From Cypionkella psychrotolerans (GTDB taxonomy: Bacteria; Pseudomonadota; Alphaproteobacteria; Rhodobacterales; Rhodobacteraceae), in contig NZ_LGIC01000031.1 in assembly GCF_001294535.1 (NCBI RefSeq), forward strand, positions 62,001-126,000: a DNA stretch of 64,000 bases, given 5' to 3'. The notes beneath the pieces were generated by a model. It was not told the DNA's origin. It did not search any database and saw only the letters and a program-made list of their open reading frames with translations. Positions 45,154-53,492 of this stretch are shown in pieces. Position 1 is the first letter of the stretch. Each line of letters begins with the position of its first letter. Made by a program: the position numbers and the translations under genes.

Positions 45154-46113
45154 TCAAAGGAACACCGCAACGGCAAGAAACAGCGCAGGAATGAGGCCAG
45201 CATCGCGGTTGGATAGAAACAATCGCCGACATTGCGCCGGATCGTCGATATTTAAGCCACGCAGCTGCCACGCCATATGCCAACCAAAGCCCCAGACCCC
45301 CGCCAAAGCAAGGATCAACGCAAGCACTTTGCCGGGGGGAATCGGGATGCTGATCACCGCGCCCGCCATCAAAACCACCGCCACCACCATAAACCCGCGC
45401 AGCCACGCCCGCGAGTTGTCACCAAACAGCCGCGCCGTCGATTTCACCCCGATCAGCGCGTCATCCTCCCGGTCCTGATGCGCGTAAATCGTGTCATAGA
45501 ACAGTGTCCAAGCGATGCCCGCGCCATACAACAGCACCGCAGGCAGCCGCACCTCGCCGGCATGGGCGGCATACACCAGCACCGCCCCCCAGTTGAACGC
45601 CAGCCCCAGAAACGCCTGCGGCCACCAGGTAAATCGCTTGGCGAACGGATAAATCAGCACCAACCCCAGCGACGCCACCCCCAACCCAATCGACAACCAG
45701 TTGTAAGTGAACAAATTAAGCGCCGCCAGTGCCGCCTGCACCGCCATCCACAGCAGCGCCCCCCGAACCGTCACCGCCCCCGAGGGCAGCGGCCTGCTGC
45801 GCGTCCGCGCCACGCTTGCGTCAATCTCACGATCCGCAATGTCATTCCAAGTGCAACCCGCGCCGCGCATCAGGAAAGCCCCCAGCGCAGAAGACACCAC
45901 CAGCCACAAATCCCACAACCGGAACCCGTCCGAAAGCCCCGCCAGCGCAATGCCCCACCAGCACGGGATCAGTAAAAGCCAGGTCCCAATTGGGCGATCC
46001 GCACGGCTCAGTCGCAGATAGGGCCGCGTCGCCTGTGGCGCAAAGCGATCCACCCAATTGTCTTTCGGCGCATCCGCCACCGTGGCCTCTGGTTTTTCCG
46101 CAAACTCAGACAT
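45154..46113 (-). CDS. ubiA: 4-hydroxybenzoate octaprenyltransferase
   Basis: A 319-residue integral membrane prenyltransferase. The first Asp-rich motif is NDIADREIDASVARTRSRPL, the second YDTIYAHQDREDDALIGVKS, both complete. About eight hydrophobic segments lie between. It joins a polyprenyl diphosphate to 4-hydroxybenzoate, the committed step of ubiquinone synthesis. The start MSEFAEKPE stands 12 bases from the divergent rsmE start, so the two share a very short promoter region. Confidence 0.96.
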   Translation of the reverse strand: MSEFAEKPEATVADAPKDNWVDRFAPQATRPYLRLSRADRPIGTWLLLIPCWWGIALAGLSDGFRLWDLWLVVSSALGAFLMRGAGCTWNDIADREIDASVARTRSRPLPSGAVTVRGALLWMAVQAALAALNLFTYNWLSIGLGVASLGLVLIYPFAKRFTWWPQAFLGLAFNWGAVLVYAAHAGEVRLPAVLLYGAGIAWTLFYDTIYAHQDREDDALIGVKSTARLFGDNSRAWLRGFMVVAVVLMAGAVISIPIPPGKVLALILALAGVWGFGWHMAWQLRGLNIDDPAQCRRLFLSNRDAGLIPALFLAVAVFL

Positions 46114-46125
46114 AGATTCCCCGGC

Positions 46126-46851
46126 ATGACAGATGCAAAAATCCGCCTCTATGTAGATCAGGCACTGGCGCATGGGCAAGCCGTGGCCGTCAACGCCGAT
46201 CAGGCCCACTATCTTTTCAACGTGATGCGGCTTGCGCGCGGCGCGCCTGTGGCCCTGTTCAATGGCCGCGACGGTGAATGGCGCGCGGAAATTGCCGAGG
46301 CTGGCAAACGCGGCGGCATCCTGATCTGCACCGATCAAACCGCGCCTTTGCGCCTGCCCCCCGATCTCTGGCTCGCCTTCGCGCCGATCAAAAAAGCCCG
46401 CACCGATTTCATCGTCGAAAAAGCCACCGAACTGGGGGCCGCCCGCATCATTCCGGTGCAAACCCGCCACACCAACGCCGAACGCATCCGGCAAGACCGC
46501 CTGCAAGCCCACGCTTTAGAGGCGGCCGAGCAATGCGGCGCCACCTTCGTCCCCGAAGTCAGCGACCTGACCAGCTTGGATAAATTCCTCACCACTCTCC
46601 CCGCAGACCGCAAGCTGCTGTGGTGTGATGAGGCGATGGTCGGCCAAGCCCCGGCCCTAAGTGGCCCACGCGGCGGAAAATGGGCGATCCTGATCGGCCC
46701 CGAAGGCGGCTTCTCGGCAGACGAACAAACCCGCCTGCGCGGGCTGCCGCAAATCCACCCCACCGCCCTCGGCCCCCGCATCCTGCGTGCTGACACCGCC
46801 GCCGTCGCAGCCCTCACCCTGTGGCAAGCGACCTTAGGCGACTGGGCATGA
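46126..46851 (+). CDS. rsmE: 16S rRNA (uracil-1498-N3)-methyltransferase
   Basis: A 241-residue SPOUT-class methyltransferase. The N-terminal PUA-like part has HYLFNVMRLARGAPVALFN, and the knot has KSP-like KKARTDFIVEKATELGA, IIPVQTRHT, and the SAM loop LIGPEGGFSADEQ, then LGPRILRADTAAVAAL. It methylates U1498 of 16S rRNA. The stop overlaps the next gene in ATGA. Confidence 0.95.
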   Translation: MTDAKIRLYVDQALAHGQAVAVNADQAHYLFNVMRLARGAPVALFNGRDGEWRAEIAEAGKRGGILICTDQTAPLRLPPDLWLAFAPIKKARTDFIVEKATELGAARIIPVQTRHTNAERIRQDRLQAHALEAAEQCGATFVPEVSDLTSLDKFLTTLPADRKLLWCDEAMVGQAPALSGPRGGKWAILIGPEGGFSADEQTRLRGLPQIHPTALGPRILRADTAAVAALTLWQATLGDWA

Positions 46852-47393
46852 TCCGCCCCGAGTTCCTCGCCATGCTGCGGCGCTTCTCCGAAGTGATCTG
46901 GGCATCTGCCATCATAGGCTTCGGCCTCTGGCTGATCCTATTAGGTGGCTACCTGCTCACCCCTGTTGGCACCGCCATCGGTGCATTCGGCGTGGCTTGG
47001 GCCATCCTTGCGCTGCGCCGCCAGCGCTTTGCCCAAACCGTCGAGGCCCCCGGCATTGTCGAGGTCGATGAAGGCCAGATCGGCTATCTCGGGCCACAAA
47101 CCGGCGGCTATGTCTCAATCCCCGAGCTGACCGAGCTGCGCCTGCTCAGCTTACGCGGCCGCCGCGTCTGGCGCTTGAAACAAGCCGATGGCCAAGCCCT
47201 GCTGATCCCGATCGATGCCACCGGTGCGGACAAACTGTTCGACGCCTTCGCCAGCCTGCCCGGCATGAACACCCTCGCCTTAGTCGCCGCTCTTGATGCC
47301 AAACCCAGCACTGGCAGCACCACGCTTTCCCTCGCCGCCGAGACAAAAACCATCTGGTATCGCCCCGGTCGCGGGGTGTTGCCCGGATCGTGA
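46848..47393 (+). CDS. Hypothetical membrane protein
   Basis: A 181-residue protein with two adjacent N-terminal membrane helices (about residues 15-55) and a soluble C-terminal domain (VDEGQIGYLGPQTGGYVSIP; LRLLSLRGRRVWRLKQADG) that looks beta-rich and PH-like. Translationally coupled to rsmE and followed after about 95 bases by gshA. Its function is unknown to me. Conservation of this order in related genomes would help. Confidence 0.8.
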   Translation: MIRPEFLAMLRRFSEVIWASAIIGFGLWLILLGGYLLTPVGTAIGAFGVAWAILALRRQRFAQTVEAPGIVEVDEGQIGYLGPQTGGYVSIPELTELRLLSLRGRRVWRLKQADGQALLIPIDATGADKLFDAFASLPGMNTLALVAALDAKPSTGSTTLSLAAETKTIWYRPGRGVLPGS

Positions 47394-47488
47394 AGCAATT
47401 GTAACGCTGCGCAGCCTCTCTTGACTTAGGCACGGCTCCGCTCCACCTGTTGCATCCTGAAATTTCCAACGCGAAAGGGCCCTGCCCC

Positions 47489-48832
47489 ATGTCGATTCCC
47501 CAGTCCGGCGGCGGCCCCATCGAAGATTTCTCGCAACTCGCCGAGTTGCTGGAGTCTGGCAGCAAACCGAAAGCCGATTGGCGCATCGGCACCGAGCATG
47601 AGAAATTCGGCTGGCTGACCGACAGCCGCGCGCCGCTGCCCTATGCTGGCGACCGTTCAGTATCCGCCCTATTCGCGGGCCTGCAAGGCTTCGGCTGGAC
47701 CCCGGTGCTGGAAGCCGAGAACATCATCGGTATGACGCGCAACGGCGCGAACATCAGCCTTGAGCCGGGTGGCCAGTTTGAACTCTCCGGTGCGCCCTTG
47801 GAAAACTTGCACCAAGGCGCGGCTGAATTGCAAAATCACCTCGACGAGGTCCGCGCCATCGCCGATCCTCTGGGCATCAAATTCATGGGGATCGGGGCCG
47901 CGCCGGAATGGTCGGCCCAGACCATGCCGGTGATGCCAAAAGGCCGTTACCGTCTGATGACCGATTATATGGGCCGCGTCGGCACTCATGGCACCCAGAT
48001 GATGTATCGCACCTGCACCGTGCAAGTGAACCTCGACTACGCGTCGGAGGCCGATATGGTGAAAAAACTCCGCGTCGCCCTCGCCTTACAACCCGTCGCC
48101 ACCGCCCTGTTCGCCTCCTCGCCGTTCTTCGATGGCAAACCCAATGCCCATAAATCATGGCGCAGCCGCATCTGGCGCGGCTTGGACAATGCCCGCACCG
48201 GAATGCTGCCCTTCGCCTTCGATCAAGGTTTCGGCTTCCAACAATATGTAGACTGGGTCTTGGATGCCCCGATGTATTTCGTCTACCGCGACGGCAAATA
48301 TATCAACGCTTTGGGTCAATCCTTCCGCGACTTCCTCGCTGGAAACCTGCCCGCTTTGCCCGGTGAAAAGCCCACCCTGTCCGACTGGGCCGACCATATG
48401 ACCACCGTGTTCCCCGAAGCCCGCGTGAAGAAATACATCGAAATGCGCGGGGCAGATTGCGGCGACCAAGCCCATATCGACGCGCTACCCGCTTTCTGGG
48501 TCGGCCTAATGTATGACGACGCTGCATTGGACGCCGCATGGGATCTGGTCAAAGGTTTTGACACCGAGACCCGCGAAGCCCTGCGCGTCAACGCCTCTGT
48601 CAGCGCCCTGCAAGCCGAAGCCAACAGCATCAAACTGCTAGACCTCGCCCGCGCAGCCGTCGGCCTGTCGCACGCAGGCCTCGCTGCCCGTGGCCTTGAT
48701 GAGCAGCGCTACCTCGCCCCCCTGGTGCAAAACCTCGCCACCGAGAAGACCCAAGCCGACCGCTGGCTAGATCTCTATAACGGCGCCTGGGGCAAAGACC
48801 TGACACCGATCTATGAGGCGTCGAGCCTCTAG
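47489..48832 (+). CDS. gshA: Glutamate-cysteine ligase
   Basis: A 447-residue enzyme of the plant/alphaproteobacterial GCL type, making gamma-glutamylcysteine, the first step of glutathione synthesis. RIGTEHEKFGW carries the metal/ATP acidic residues; ISLEPGGQFELSGAPL and RTCTVQVNLDYAS are the next family blocks; KYIEMRGADCG is near the C-terminus. Length is normal. I chose MSIPQSGGGPIED, the usual N-terminus, over a start 13 codons upstream. Confidence 0.95.
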   Translation: MSIPQSGGGPIEDFSQLAELLESGSKPKADWRIGTEHEKFGWLTDSRAPLPYAGDRSVSALFAGLQGFGWTPVLEAENIIGMTRNGANISLEPGGQFELSGAPLENLHQGAAELQNHLDEVRAIADPLGIKFMGIGAAPEWSAQTMPVMPKGRYRLMTDYMGRVGTHGTQMMYRTCTVQVNLDYASEADMVKKLRVALALQPVATALFASSPFFDGKPNAHKSWRSRIWRGLDNARTGMLPFAFDQGFGFQQYVDWVLDAPMYFVYRDGKYINALGQSFRDFLAGNLPALPGEKPTLSDWADHMTTVFPEARVKKYIEMRGADCGDQAHIDALPAFWVGLMYDDAALDAAWDLVKGFDTETREALRVNASVSALQAEANSIKLLDLARAAVGLSHAGLAARGLDEQRYLAPLVQNLATEKTQADRWLDLYNGAWGKDLTPIYEASSL

Positions 48833-48840
48833 GTTTCACT

Positions 48841-48919
48841 CTGGCCTAAATATCCCCGCCGTAGGCTAACTGCATTTATGCCAGAAGCCTCCGGCGGGAG
48901 TATTTCAAAAAGAGCAAAT
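48841..48919. repeat. Long hairpin repeat with terminator features, copy 2
   Basis: It has the same flanks as 7231-7310 (GGCCTAAATATCCCCGCC at left; GCCTCCGGCGGG and AGTATTTCAAAA at right), but the left arm has one mismatch (CCGTAGGC) and the loop sequence differs. It lies between convergent gshA and plsY. Confidence 0.85.
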
Positions 48920-48922
48920 CCT

Positions 48923-49534
48923 TTAGGCCTTCTTCGCCCCGATCCTCGGCTCCGTTCCCGCTTTAAGGCGCTGCAAATTTGGCCAGTGCCGGATGTAGAC
49001 CAGCACGGTGAGAATGAACACCAGAGCCAGCATCTGGCCCTGATCGAACATGAACAGCCACAGCCCCGACAAGGCCGCCGCCACCAGTGCCGCCAGCGAC
49101 GATATCCGCCACACAGCCGCCGCCAACGCCCAAGTCGCACAGGCCGCCAGCCCCACCGGCCAAGCCAAAGCCAACAACGTGCCAAGGAATGTCGCCACCC
49201 CTTTGCCGCCTTTAAACCCCAGCCAAACCGGGAACAGATGCCCGAGAAAGGCCGCTAACCCGGCCAGTTGCGCCGCATCCTCTCCCACCGCATAGCGCGC
49301 GATCAGCACCGCGATGCCGCCCTTCGCCGCATCCAGAATCAGTGTCGCCAAGGCCGCACCCTTGTTCCCCGTCCGCAGCACATTGGTCGCGCCAATGTTC
49401 CCCGAGCCGATAGAACGCAAATCCCCCAGACCCAGCGCCCGCGTGATCACCACGCCAAACGGCACCGACCCAAGCAGATAGGCCAGCACCGCGACCGCTA
49501 CCAAAACCAACGGCGAAGAAACAATCTCTGGCAT
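48923..49534 (-). CDS. plsY: Glycerol-3-phosphate acyltransferase PlsY
   Basis: A 203-residue polytopic enzyme that acylates glycerol-3-phosphate from acyl-phosphate, starting phospholipid synthesis. Motif 1 is YLLGSVPFG, motif 2 SIGSGNIGATNVLRTG, and motif 3 HLFPVWLGFKGGKGVAT, all intact. About five membrane segments. It follows the dihydroorotase-like gene by three bases, probably in one operon with pyrB. Confidence 0.96.
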   Translation of the reverse strand: MPEIVSSPLVLVAVAVLAYLLGSVPFGVVITRALGLGDLRSIGSGNIGATNVLRTGNKGAALATLILDAAKGGIAVLIARYAVGEDAAQLAGLAAFLGHLFPVWLGFKGGKGVATFLGTLLALAWPVGLAACATWALAAAVWRISSLAALVAAALSGLWLFMFDQGQMLALVFILTVLVYIRHWPNLQRLKAGTEPRIGAKKA

Positions 49535-49537
49535 ATC

Positions 49538-50803
49538 TTACCCCTGATAAACCGCTTGGCCCGCGACATAAGTTGCCAGCACCTTACCCTCCATCCGGCA
49601 GCCGTCAAACGGTGTGTTCTTAGATTTCGAGTGCAATTTGAACCGATCTAGCAGGTAAGGGGCGTAGGGGTCGAACAGCACCAAATCCGCCGGAGCCCCC
49701 ACCGAAAGCCGCCCCTGCGGCAACCCCAGCCGTTTCGAGGAGTTCAAAGACAACGCCCGGAACAGTGTCGGCAAATCCAACTGCCCCGCATGATACAGCC
49801 GCAACGCCGCAGGCAGCAAAGTCTCCAAACCCACCGCCCCCGAAGCCGCTTCCTCAAACGGCAGCCGCTTGCTCTCCTCATCCGCCGGAGTATGAAATGA
49901 CCCGATCACGTCGATCAACCCCTCGGCTACCGCCTGCACCATCGCCATCCGGTCTTCTTCCGACCGCAGCGGCGGGGTGAACTTAAAGAACGTCCGGTAA
50001 TCGCCGACATCAATCTCGTTCAGCGTCAGATGGTGGATCGACACCCCCGCCGTCACGTCAAAGCCATTCGCTTTGGCGCGCTCCAACGCAGGCAGACTGC
50101 GCGCCGTGGTGATCTGATCGACGTGATAGCGCACCCCGGTCATCTCAACCAAGCCCAGATCGCGGTCCAGCCCAATCCGCTCCGCCATCGCCGAAACTCC
50201 CGGCAACCCGCGCAAACTGGCAAACTTGCCAGAGGTCGCCGCCGCCCCAACTGAGAGCCCCGGCTCCTGCGGATGCCCGATCACCAAGGCCCCCAAAGAC
50301 CGCGCATAGGTGAACGCCCGCGACAGCGCCTTGGTATCGCTGGAAACCTTGAACACATCGGTAAACGCCACAGCACCCGCATCGAGCAGAAAGCCGATCT
50401 CGGTCATCTCATGCCCCAACCGCCCCTTGGTCAGCGCCGCCATATGCCGGATCCGCACCCGCGCCTCGCCCGCGCGCCGGGTCACAAATTCCAACACCTC
50501 CGGCGTGTCGATCGAGGGCGTGGTATCCGGCCGCACCACCATCGTGGTGATCCCGCCAGCCGAAGCCGCCAGCCCCGCCGAGCGGAAGGATTCCTTATGC
50601 CGCTCACCGGGTTCGCCGATCTTGACGCCAATATCGACAATGCCGGGCGCGAGACAATGCCCGCCGCAATCCACCTCGGTTGCACCCGCAGGCGCATCGT
50701 CATCCAGCGCCACGATTACCCCATTGTCGATGGTCAGCGAGCCGATCTCATCGGTGCCGGATTCCGGGTTGATCAGGCGGGCGTTGGTGAAGTGGAGGGT
50801 CAT
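49538..50803 (-). CDS. pyrC: Dihydroorotase homologue apparently lacking metal ligands
   Basis: A 421-residue amidohydrolase of the class I dihydroorotase type, encoded downstream of pyrB. Family landmarks are clear (GIVDIGVKIGEPGERHKES; AASAGGITTMVVRPDTTP; GLETLLPAALRLY), but the key residues differ. The metal HxH is GVK, the MPNT substrate motif is RPDT, and the TDHAPH motif with the catalytic Asp is SFHTPA. Some His remain (IGHPQEP, VRYHVDQI). By analogy with the inactive PyrC' proteins that assemble with aspartate carbamoyltransferase, it may be structural. I chose the second ATG (50803); the first at 50812 overlaps the upstream stop. Confidence 0.85.
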   Translation of the reverse strand: MTLHFTNARLINPESGTDEIGSLTIDNGVIVALDDDAPAGATEVDCGGHCLAPGIVDIGVKIGEPGERHKESFRSAGLAASAGGITTMVVRPDTTPSIDTPEVLEFVTRRAGEARVRIRHMAALTKGRLGHEMTEIGFLLDAGAVAFTDVFKVSSDTKALSRAFTYARSLGALVIGHPQEPGLSVGAAATSGKFASLRGLPGVSAMAERIGLDRDLGLVEMTGVRYHVDQITTARSLPALERAKANGFDVTAGVSIHHLTLNEIDVGDYRTFFKFTPPLRSEEDRMAMVQAVAEGLIDVIGSFHTPADEESKRLPFEEAASGAVGLETLLPAALRLYHAGQLDLPTLFRALSLNSSKRLGLPQGRLSVGAPADLVLFDPYAPYLLDRFKLHSKSKNTPFDGCRMEGKVLATYVAGQAVYQG

Positions 50804-50808
50804 ACTTG

Positions 50809-51420
50809 TCATCTTTCATTCATCGCCAGAGGAGGCTTTCCCACTGTCTTGGCAAGGCTCCGCATAATATCCTGAATTTCATCACATTGAGGTTGAGACA
50901 AAGCGCCCATGAAATATTTATCGGCAAAGTATAGTGCCCTGCCCCGGACAAATGCTAAGCACCTAGACCCTTTCCTCGCTCGAATGGGCGAACTGGGCGT
51001 TAGTTGCGGGACTTCACATTCATGCGCAAAGCTAAAATGCGATTCCTTAAACCAATTTACGTAACAATAAACTCTCACATCGGTTATTGTCCAAGCGGCA
51101 TAGGATCTGTGCAGAGCTTTTGACAAAACAAGGGCAACATCCTTTAAGAACAACGCAAAGAAGATCAAAACTATTGGCGCACCGCCATAGAAGGAAATTT
51201 CGCACTTGCCTTGCAGCGCAAAACTTACTTCGGCGCAATGAGTGGGTTTCAAAAATATGTACAACCAGACGGTAGCCGCGAAAACCCACAACACCAATTC
51301 GAATACCAACCTATTTTTGTGTGAAAACGGTGTGGCTGTCCCCATCCAGATAATTTTTTCACCCAGTTCGATGCGGCTGCGCCAGAACTCGCCAGGGTCT
51401 AGGTAGACTAGGGAAACCAT
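50809..51420 (-). CDS. Hypothetical membrane protein, PH-like, AT-rich
   Basis: A 203-residue protein with two hydrophobic segments (about residues 39-57 and 80-100). RIELGEKIIWMG and TITDVRVYCYVNWF resemble the start and first strand pattern of bacterial PH-like membrane domains. Base use is much richer in A/T than its pyr neighbours. It sits exactly between the small ORF at 51424 and the dihydroorotase gene, with a 4-base overlap possible on one side and a 3-base gap on the other. It appears to be an insertion into a pyrimidine operon. Confidence 0.65.
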   Translation of the reverse strand: MVSLVYLDPGEFWRSRIELGEKIIWMGTATPFSHKNRLVFELVLWVFAATVWLYIFLKPTHCAEVSFALQGKCEISFYGGAPIVLIFFALFLKDVALVLSKALHRSYAAWTITDVRVYCYVNWFKESHFSFAHECEVPQLTPSSPIRARKGSRCLAFVRGRALYFADKYFMGALSQPQCDEIQDIMRSLAKTVGKPPLAMNER

Positions 51421-51423
51421 CCC

Positions 51424-51540
51424 TCACCCCGCCATCCAAACAAACGCCACAGTAAACACCGCCAGAAACACCAGCACGCCGGTGGCCACCATGCCGCTCA
51501 TCCGGGCGTCCGACCATTTCTGCTTGGGTTTCTTGGTCAT
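51424..51540 (-). CDS. Small single-helix membrane protein next to pyrB
   Basis: A 38-residue ORF. A basic start ([16 protein letters not shown]) is followed by one hydrophobic helix ([18 protein letters not shown]) and ends MAG. Its ATG overlaps the pyrB stop in ATGA, as coupled genes in this window do, which argues that it is translated. The role is unknown. It might anchor or tether the PyrB complex to the membrane, but this is speculation. Confidence 0.65.
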   Translation of the reverse strand: MTKKPKQKWSDARMSGMVATGVLVFLAVFTVAFVWMAG

Positions 51541-52499
51541 ACCATCGTCCCCACAGCCGCTCGGCCGCGCTCGGCGCGCAGGTTGCGCGCCAGCAAATCC
51601 ATGCAGGCCATCCGCACCGCCACACCCATCTCGACCTGATCCTGAATCACGCTTCGGTTGATGTCGTCCGCCAACTCGCCGTCAATCTCGACGCCCCGGT
51701 TCATCGGCCCCGGATGCATCACAATCGCATCGGGCTTAGCGAAACTCAGCTTCTCGGCATCCAGCCCGTAGCGGTGATAATACTCGCGTTCAGAAGGGAT
51801 AAACCCGCCGTCCATCCGTTCCTTCTGCAAGCGCAGCATCATCACCACATCGGCACCCTCAAGCCCCTTGCGCATGTCGTCGTAAAGCTCACAGCCGAAA
51901 TGCTCCACCCCCGCAGGCATCAGGGTCGGCGGCGCAATCAACCGCAGCCGGTTCTCCATCTTCCCCAGCAAAATCAAATTGCTGCGGGCGACGCGCGAAT
52001 GCGCAATATCGCCGCAAATCGCAATCGTCAGCCGCTGAATCCGCCCCTTCGCCCGCCGGATGGTCAGCGCATCGAGCAGTGCCTGCGTCGGATGCTCGTG
52101 CCGCCCGTCGCCCGCGTTCAGCACCGCGCAGTTGACCTTGGACGCCAGCAAATTCACTGCCCCCGACGCGCCGTGCCGCACCACCAGCAAATCCGGGTGC
52201 ATCGCGTTCAGCGTCATCGCGGTATCAATCAGCGTCTCGCCTTTCTTCACCGAAGACGAGCCAACCGACATATTCATCACATCCGCGCCCAGCCGTTTCC
52301 CGGCCAACTCAAAACTGGCCTGCGTGCGGGTGGAGTTCTCAAAGAACATGTTGATCTGCGTCAGCCCCGCCAAAGCATCCGACGATTTCACCGTGCGGCG
52401 GTTCAGATCGACATAGCGATCCGCCAAATCCAAGATCGTGGTGATTTCCAAAGGCGAAAGTTGCTCGATCCCAAGCAGGTGGCGGGCGCGAAAGCTCAT
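51537..52499 (-). CDS. pyrB: Aspartate carbamoyltransferase catalytic subunit
   Basis: A 320-residue transcarbamoylase. Carbamoyl-phosphate site [13 protein letters not shown], then [13 protein letters not shown], the [11 protein letters not shown] motif, and the C-terminal [13 protein letters not shown] are all present. It makes carbamoyl-aspartate in pyrimidine synthesis. No pyrI is near, but a dihydroorotase-like gene follows, as in the PyrB/PyrC' dodecamer organisms. The second ATG (52499) with GGAG six bases upstream is preferred. Confidence 0.95.
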   Translation of the reverse strand: MSFRARHLLGIEQLSPLEITTILDLADRYVDLNRRTVKSSDALAGLTQINMFFENSTRTQASFELAGKRLGADVMNMSVGSSSVKKGETLIDTAMTLNAMHPDLLVVRHGASGAVNLLASKVNCAVLNAGDGRHEHPTQALLDALTIRRAKGRIQRLTIAICGDIAHSRVARSNLILLGKMENRLRLIAPPTLMPAGVEHFGCELYDDMRKGLEGADVVMMLRLQKERMDGGFIPSEREYYHRYGLDAEKLSFAKPDAIVMHPGPMNRGVEIDGELADDINRSVIQDQVEMGVAVRMACMDLLARNLRAERGRAAVGTMV

Positions 52500-52592
52500 C
52501 GGCATCTCCAGGGCATGTTTTGCCGCTTATAGAAACCCCAAGCGCCCCCGGCAAGGCTTGTTCCCCAGTCGCAAGCCCCCTACTTTGCCACA

Positions 52593-53405
52593 ATGGGAAT
52601 CGACTCCAACATCGCAGGCGACTGGCATGCCGCCTTGGCCGCATTGGCGTGGCAGGTCGATCTTGGCCTGACCGATATTTCAGCCGAAACCCCGCTCAAC
52701 CGCTACGACCTGCCAGAGCCGATCAAAGCCCCGGCTCCGGCTCCGATCATCGCGGCGCCCAAAGTCACCCCGCCGCCACCCGAACCCGAAGCACCAAATC
52801 CCGAAGCTGCGATCTTTGCTGCCCGTGCGGCGGCCAATGGCTGCGAAACGCTGGAAGCCCTGCGCGAGGCCGTCGCCGCCTTCGAGCATTGCGAACTCAA
52901 ACGCGGCGCGCGCAACCTCGTCTTCGCCGACGGCAACCCAAAGGCCCGCGTGCTGATCCTCGGCGAAGCCCCCGGTGTGGAAGAAGACCGCGAAGGCCGC
53001 CCCTTCGTCGGTCGCGCAGGCCAACTGCTCGACCGCATGTTCGCCGCCATCGGCCTTGCCCGCACCTCGCCCGACCCCGAAACCGCGCTCTATATCACCA
53101 ACACCCTGCCATGGCGCCCGCCGCAAAACCGCGACCCCTCGCTGGATGAAATCGCCATGATGCGCCCCTTCGTGGAACGTCACATCGCCTTGATCAATCC
53201 CGATGTCATCGTGCTGGTCGGCAACACGCCGCTGCAAACCCTCCTGAACACCAAAGGCATCCTGCGCGCGCGGGGCAACTGGACCGAAGCACTAGGCAAA
53301 CCCGTGCTGCCGATGACCCACCCCGCTTACCTGCTGCGCAACCCCATCGCCAAACGCGAAGCTTGGGCCGACCTTCTGTCGCTGCAGACCAAACTACGCA
53401 GGTAA
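52593..53405 (+). CDS. Uracil-DNA glycosylase family protein (family 4/5 type)
   Basis: A 270-residue protein. After a Pro-rich linker (about residues 48-70) the core begins. Motif 1 is [20 protein letters not shown], then [10 protein letters not shown]; motif 3 is [10 protein letters not shown]. It would excise uracil from DNA. The first and second Fe-S cysteines of the family (CxxC before the motif) are reduced to one ([11 protein letters not shown]), and the third (KCRPPxNR in iron-sulfur types) is Trp in [12 protein letters not shown]. So no 4Fe-4S cluster is expected. UdgX-type histidine insert is not seen. Confidence 0.85.
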   Translation: MGIDSNIAGDWHAALAALAWQVDLGLTDISAETPLNRYDLPEPIKAPAPAPIIAAPKVTPPPPEPEAPNPEAAIFAARAAANGCETLEALREAVAAFEHCELKRGARNLVFADGNPKARVLILGEAPGVEEDREGRPFVGRAGQLLDRMFAAIGLARTSPDPETALYITNTLPWRPPQNRDPSLDEIAMMRPFVERHIALINPDVIVLVGNTPLQTLLNTKGILRARGNWTEALGKPVLPMTHPAYLLRNPIAKREAWADLLSLQTKLRR

Positions 53406-53451
53406 AAAGCCGCCCCGCTCGGATGAAAATGGCCCCCAAGGTCGTCCTCTC

Positions 53452-53478
53452 TGCTCAAATATGCCCGCAGGAGGCCCC
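53452..53478. repeat. Half-copy of the AAATAT-CCCGC intergenic motif
   Basis: TCTGCTCAAATATGCCCGC followed by AGGAGGCC, in the gap between udg and the DsbD-like gene. It resembles the left part of the long hairpin repeat but has no paired right arm. Confidence 0.45.
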
Positions 53479-53492
53479 CTCCGCCTTGACCC

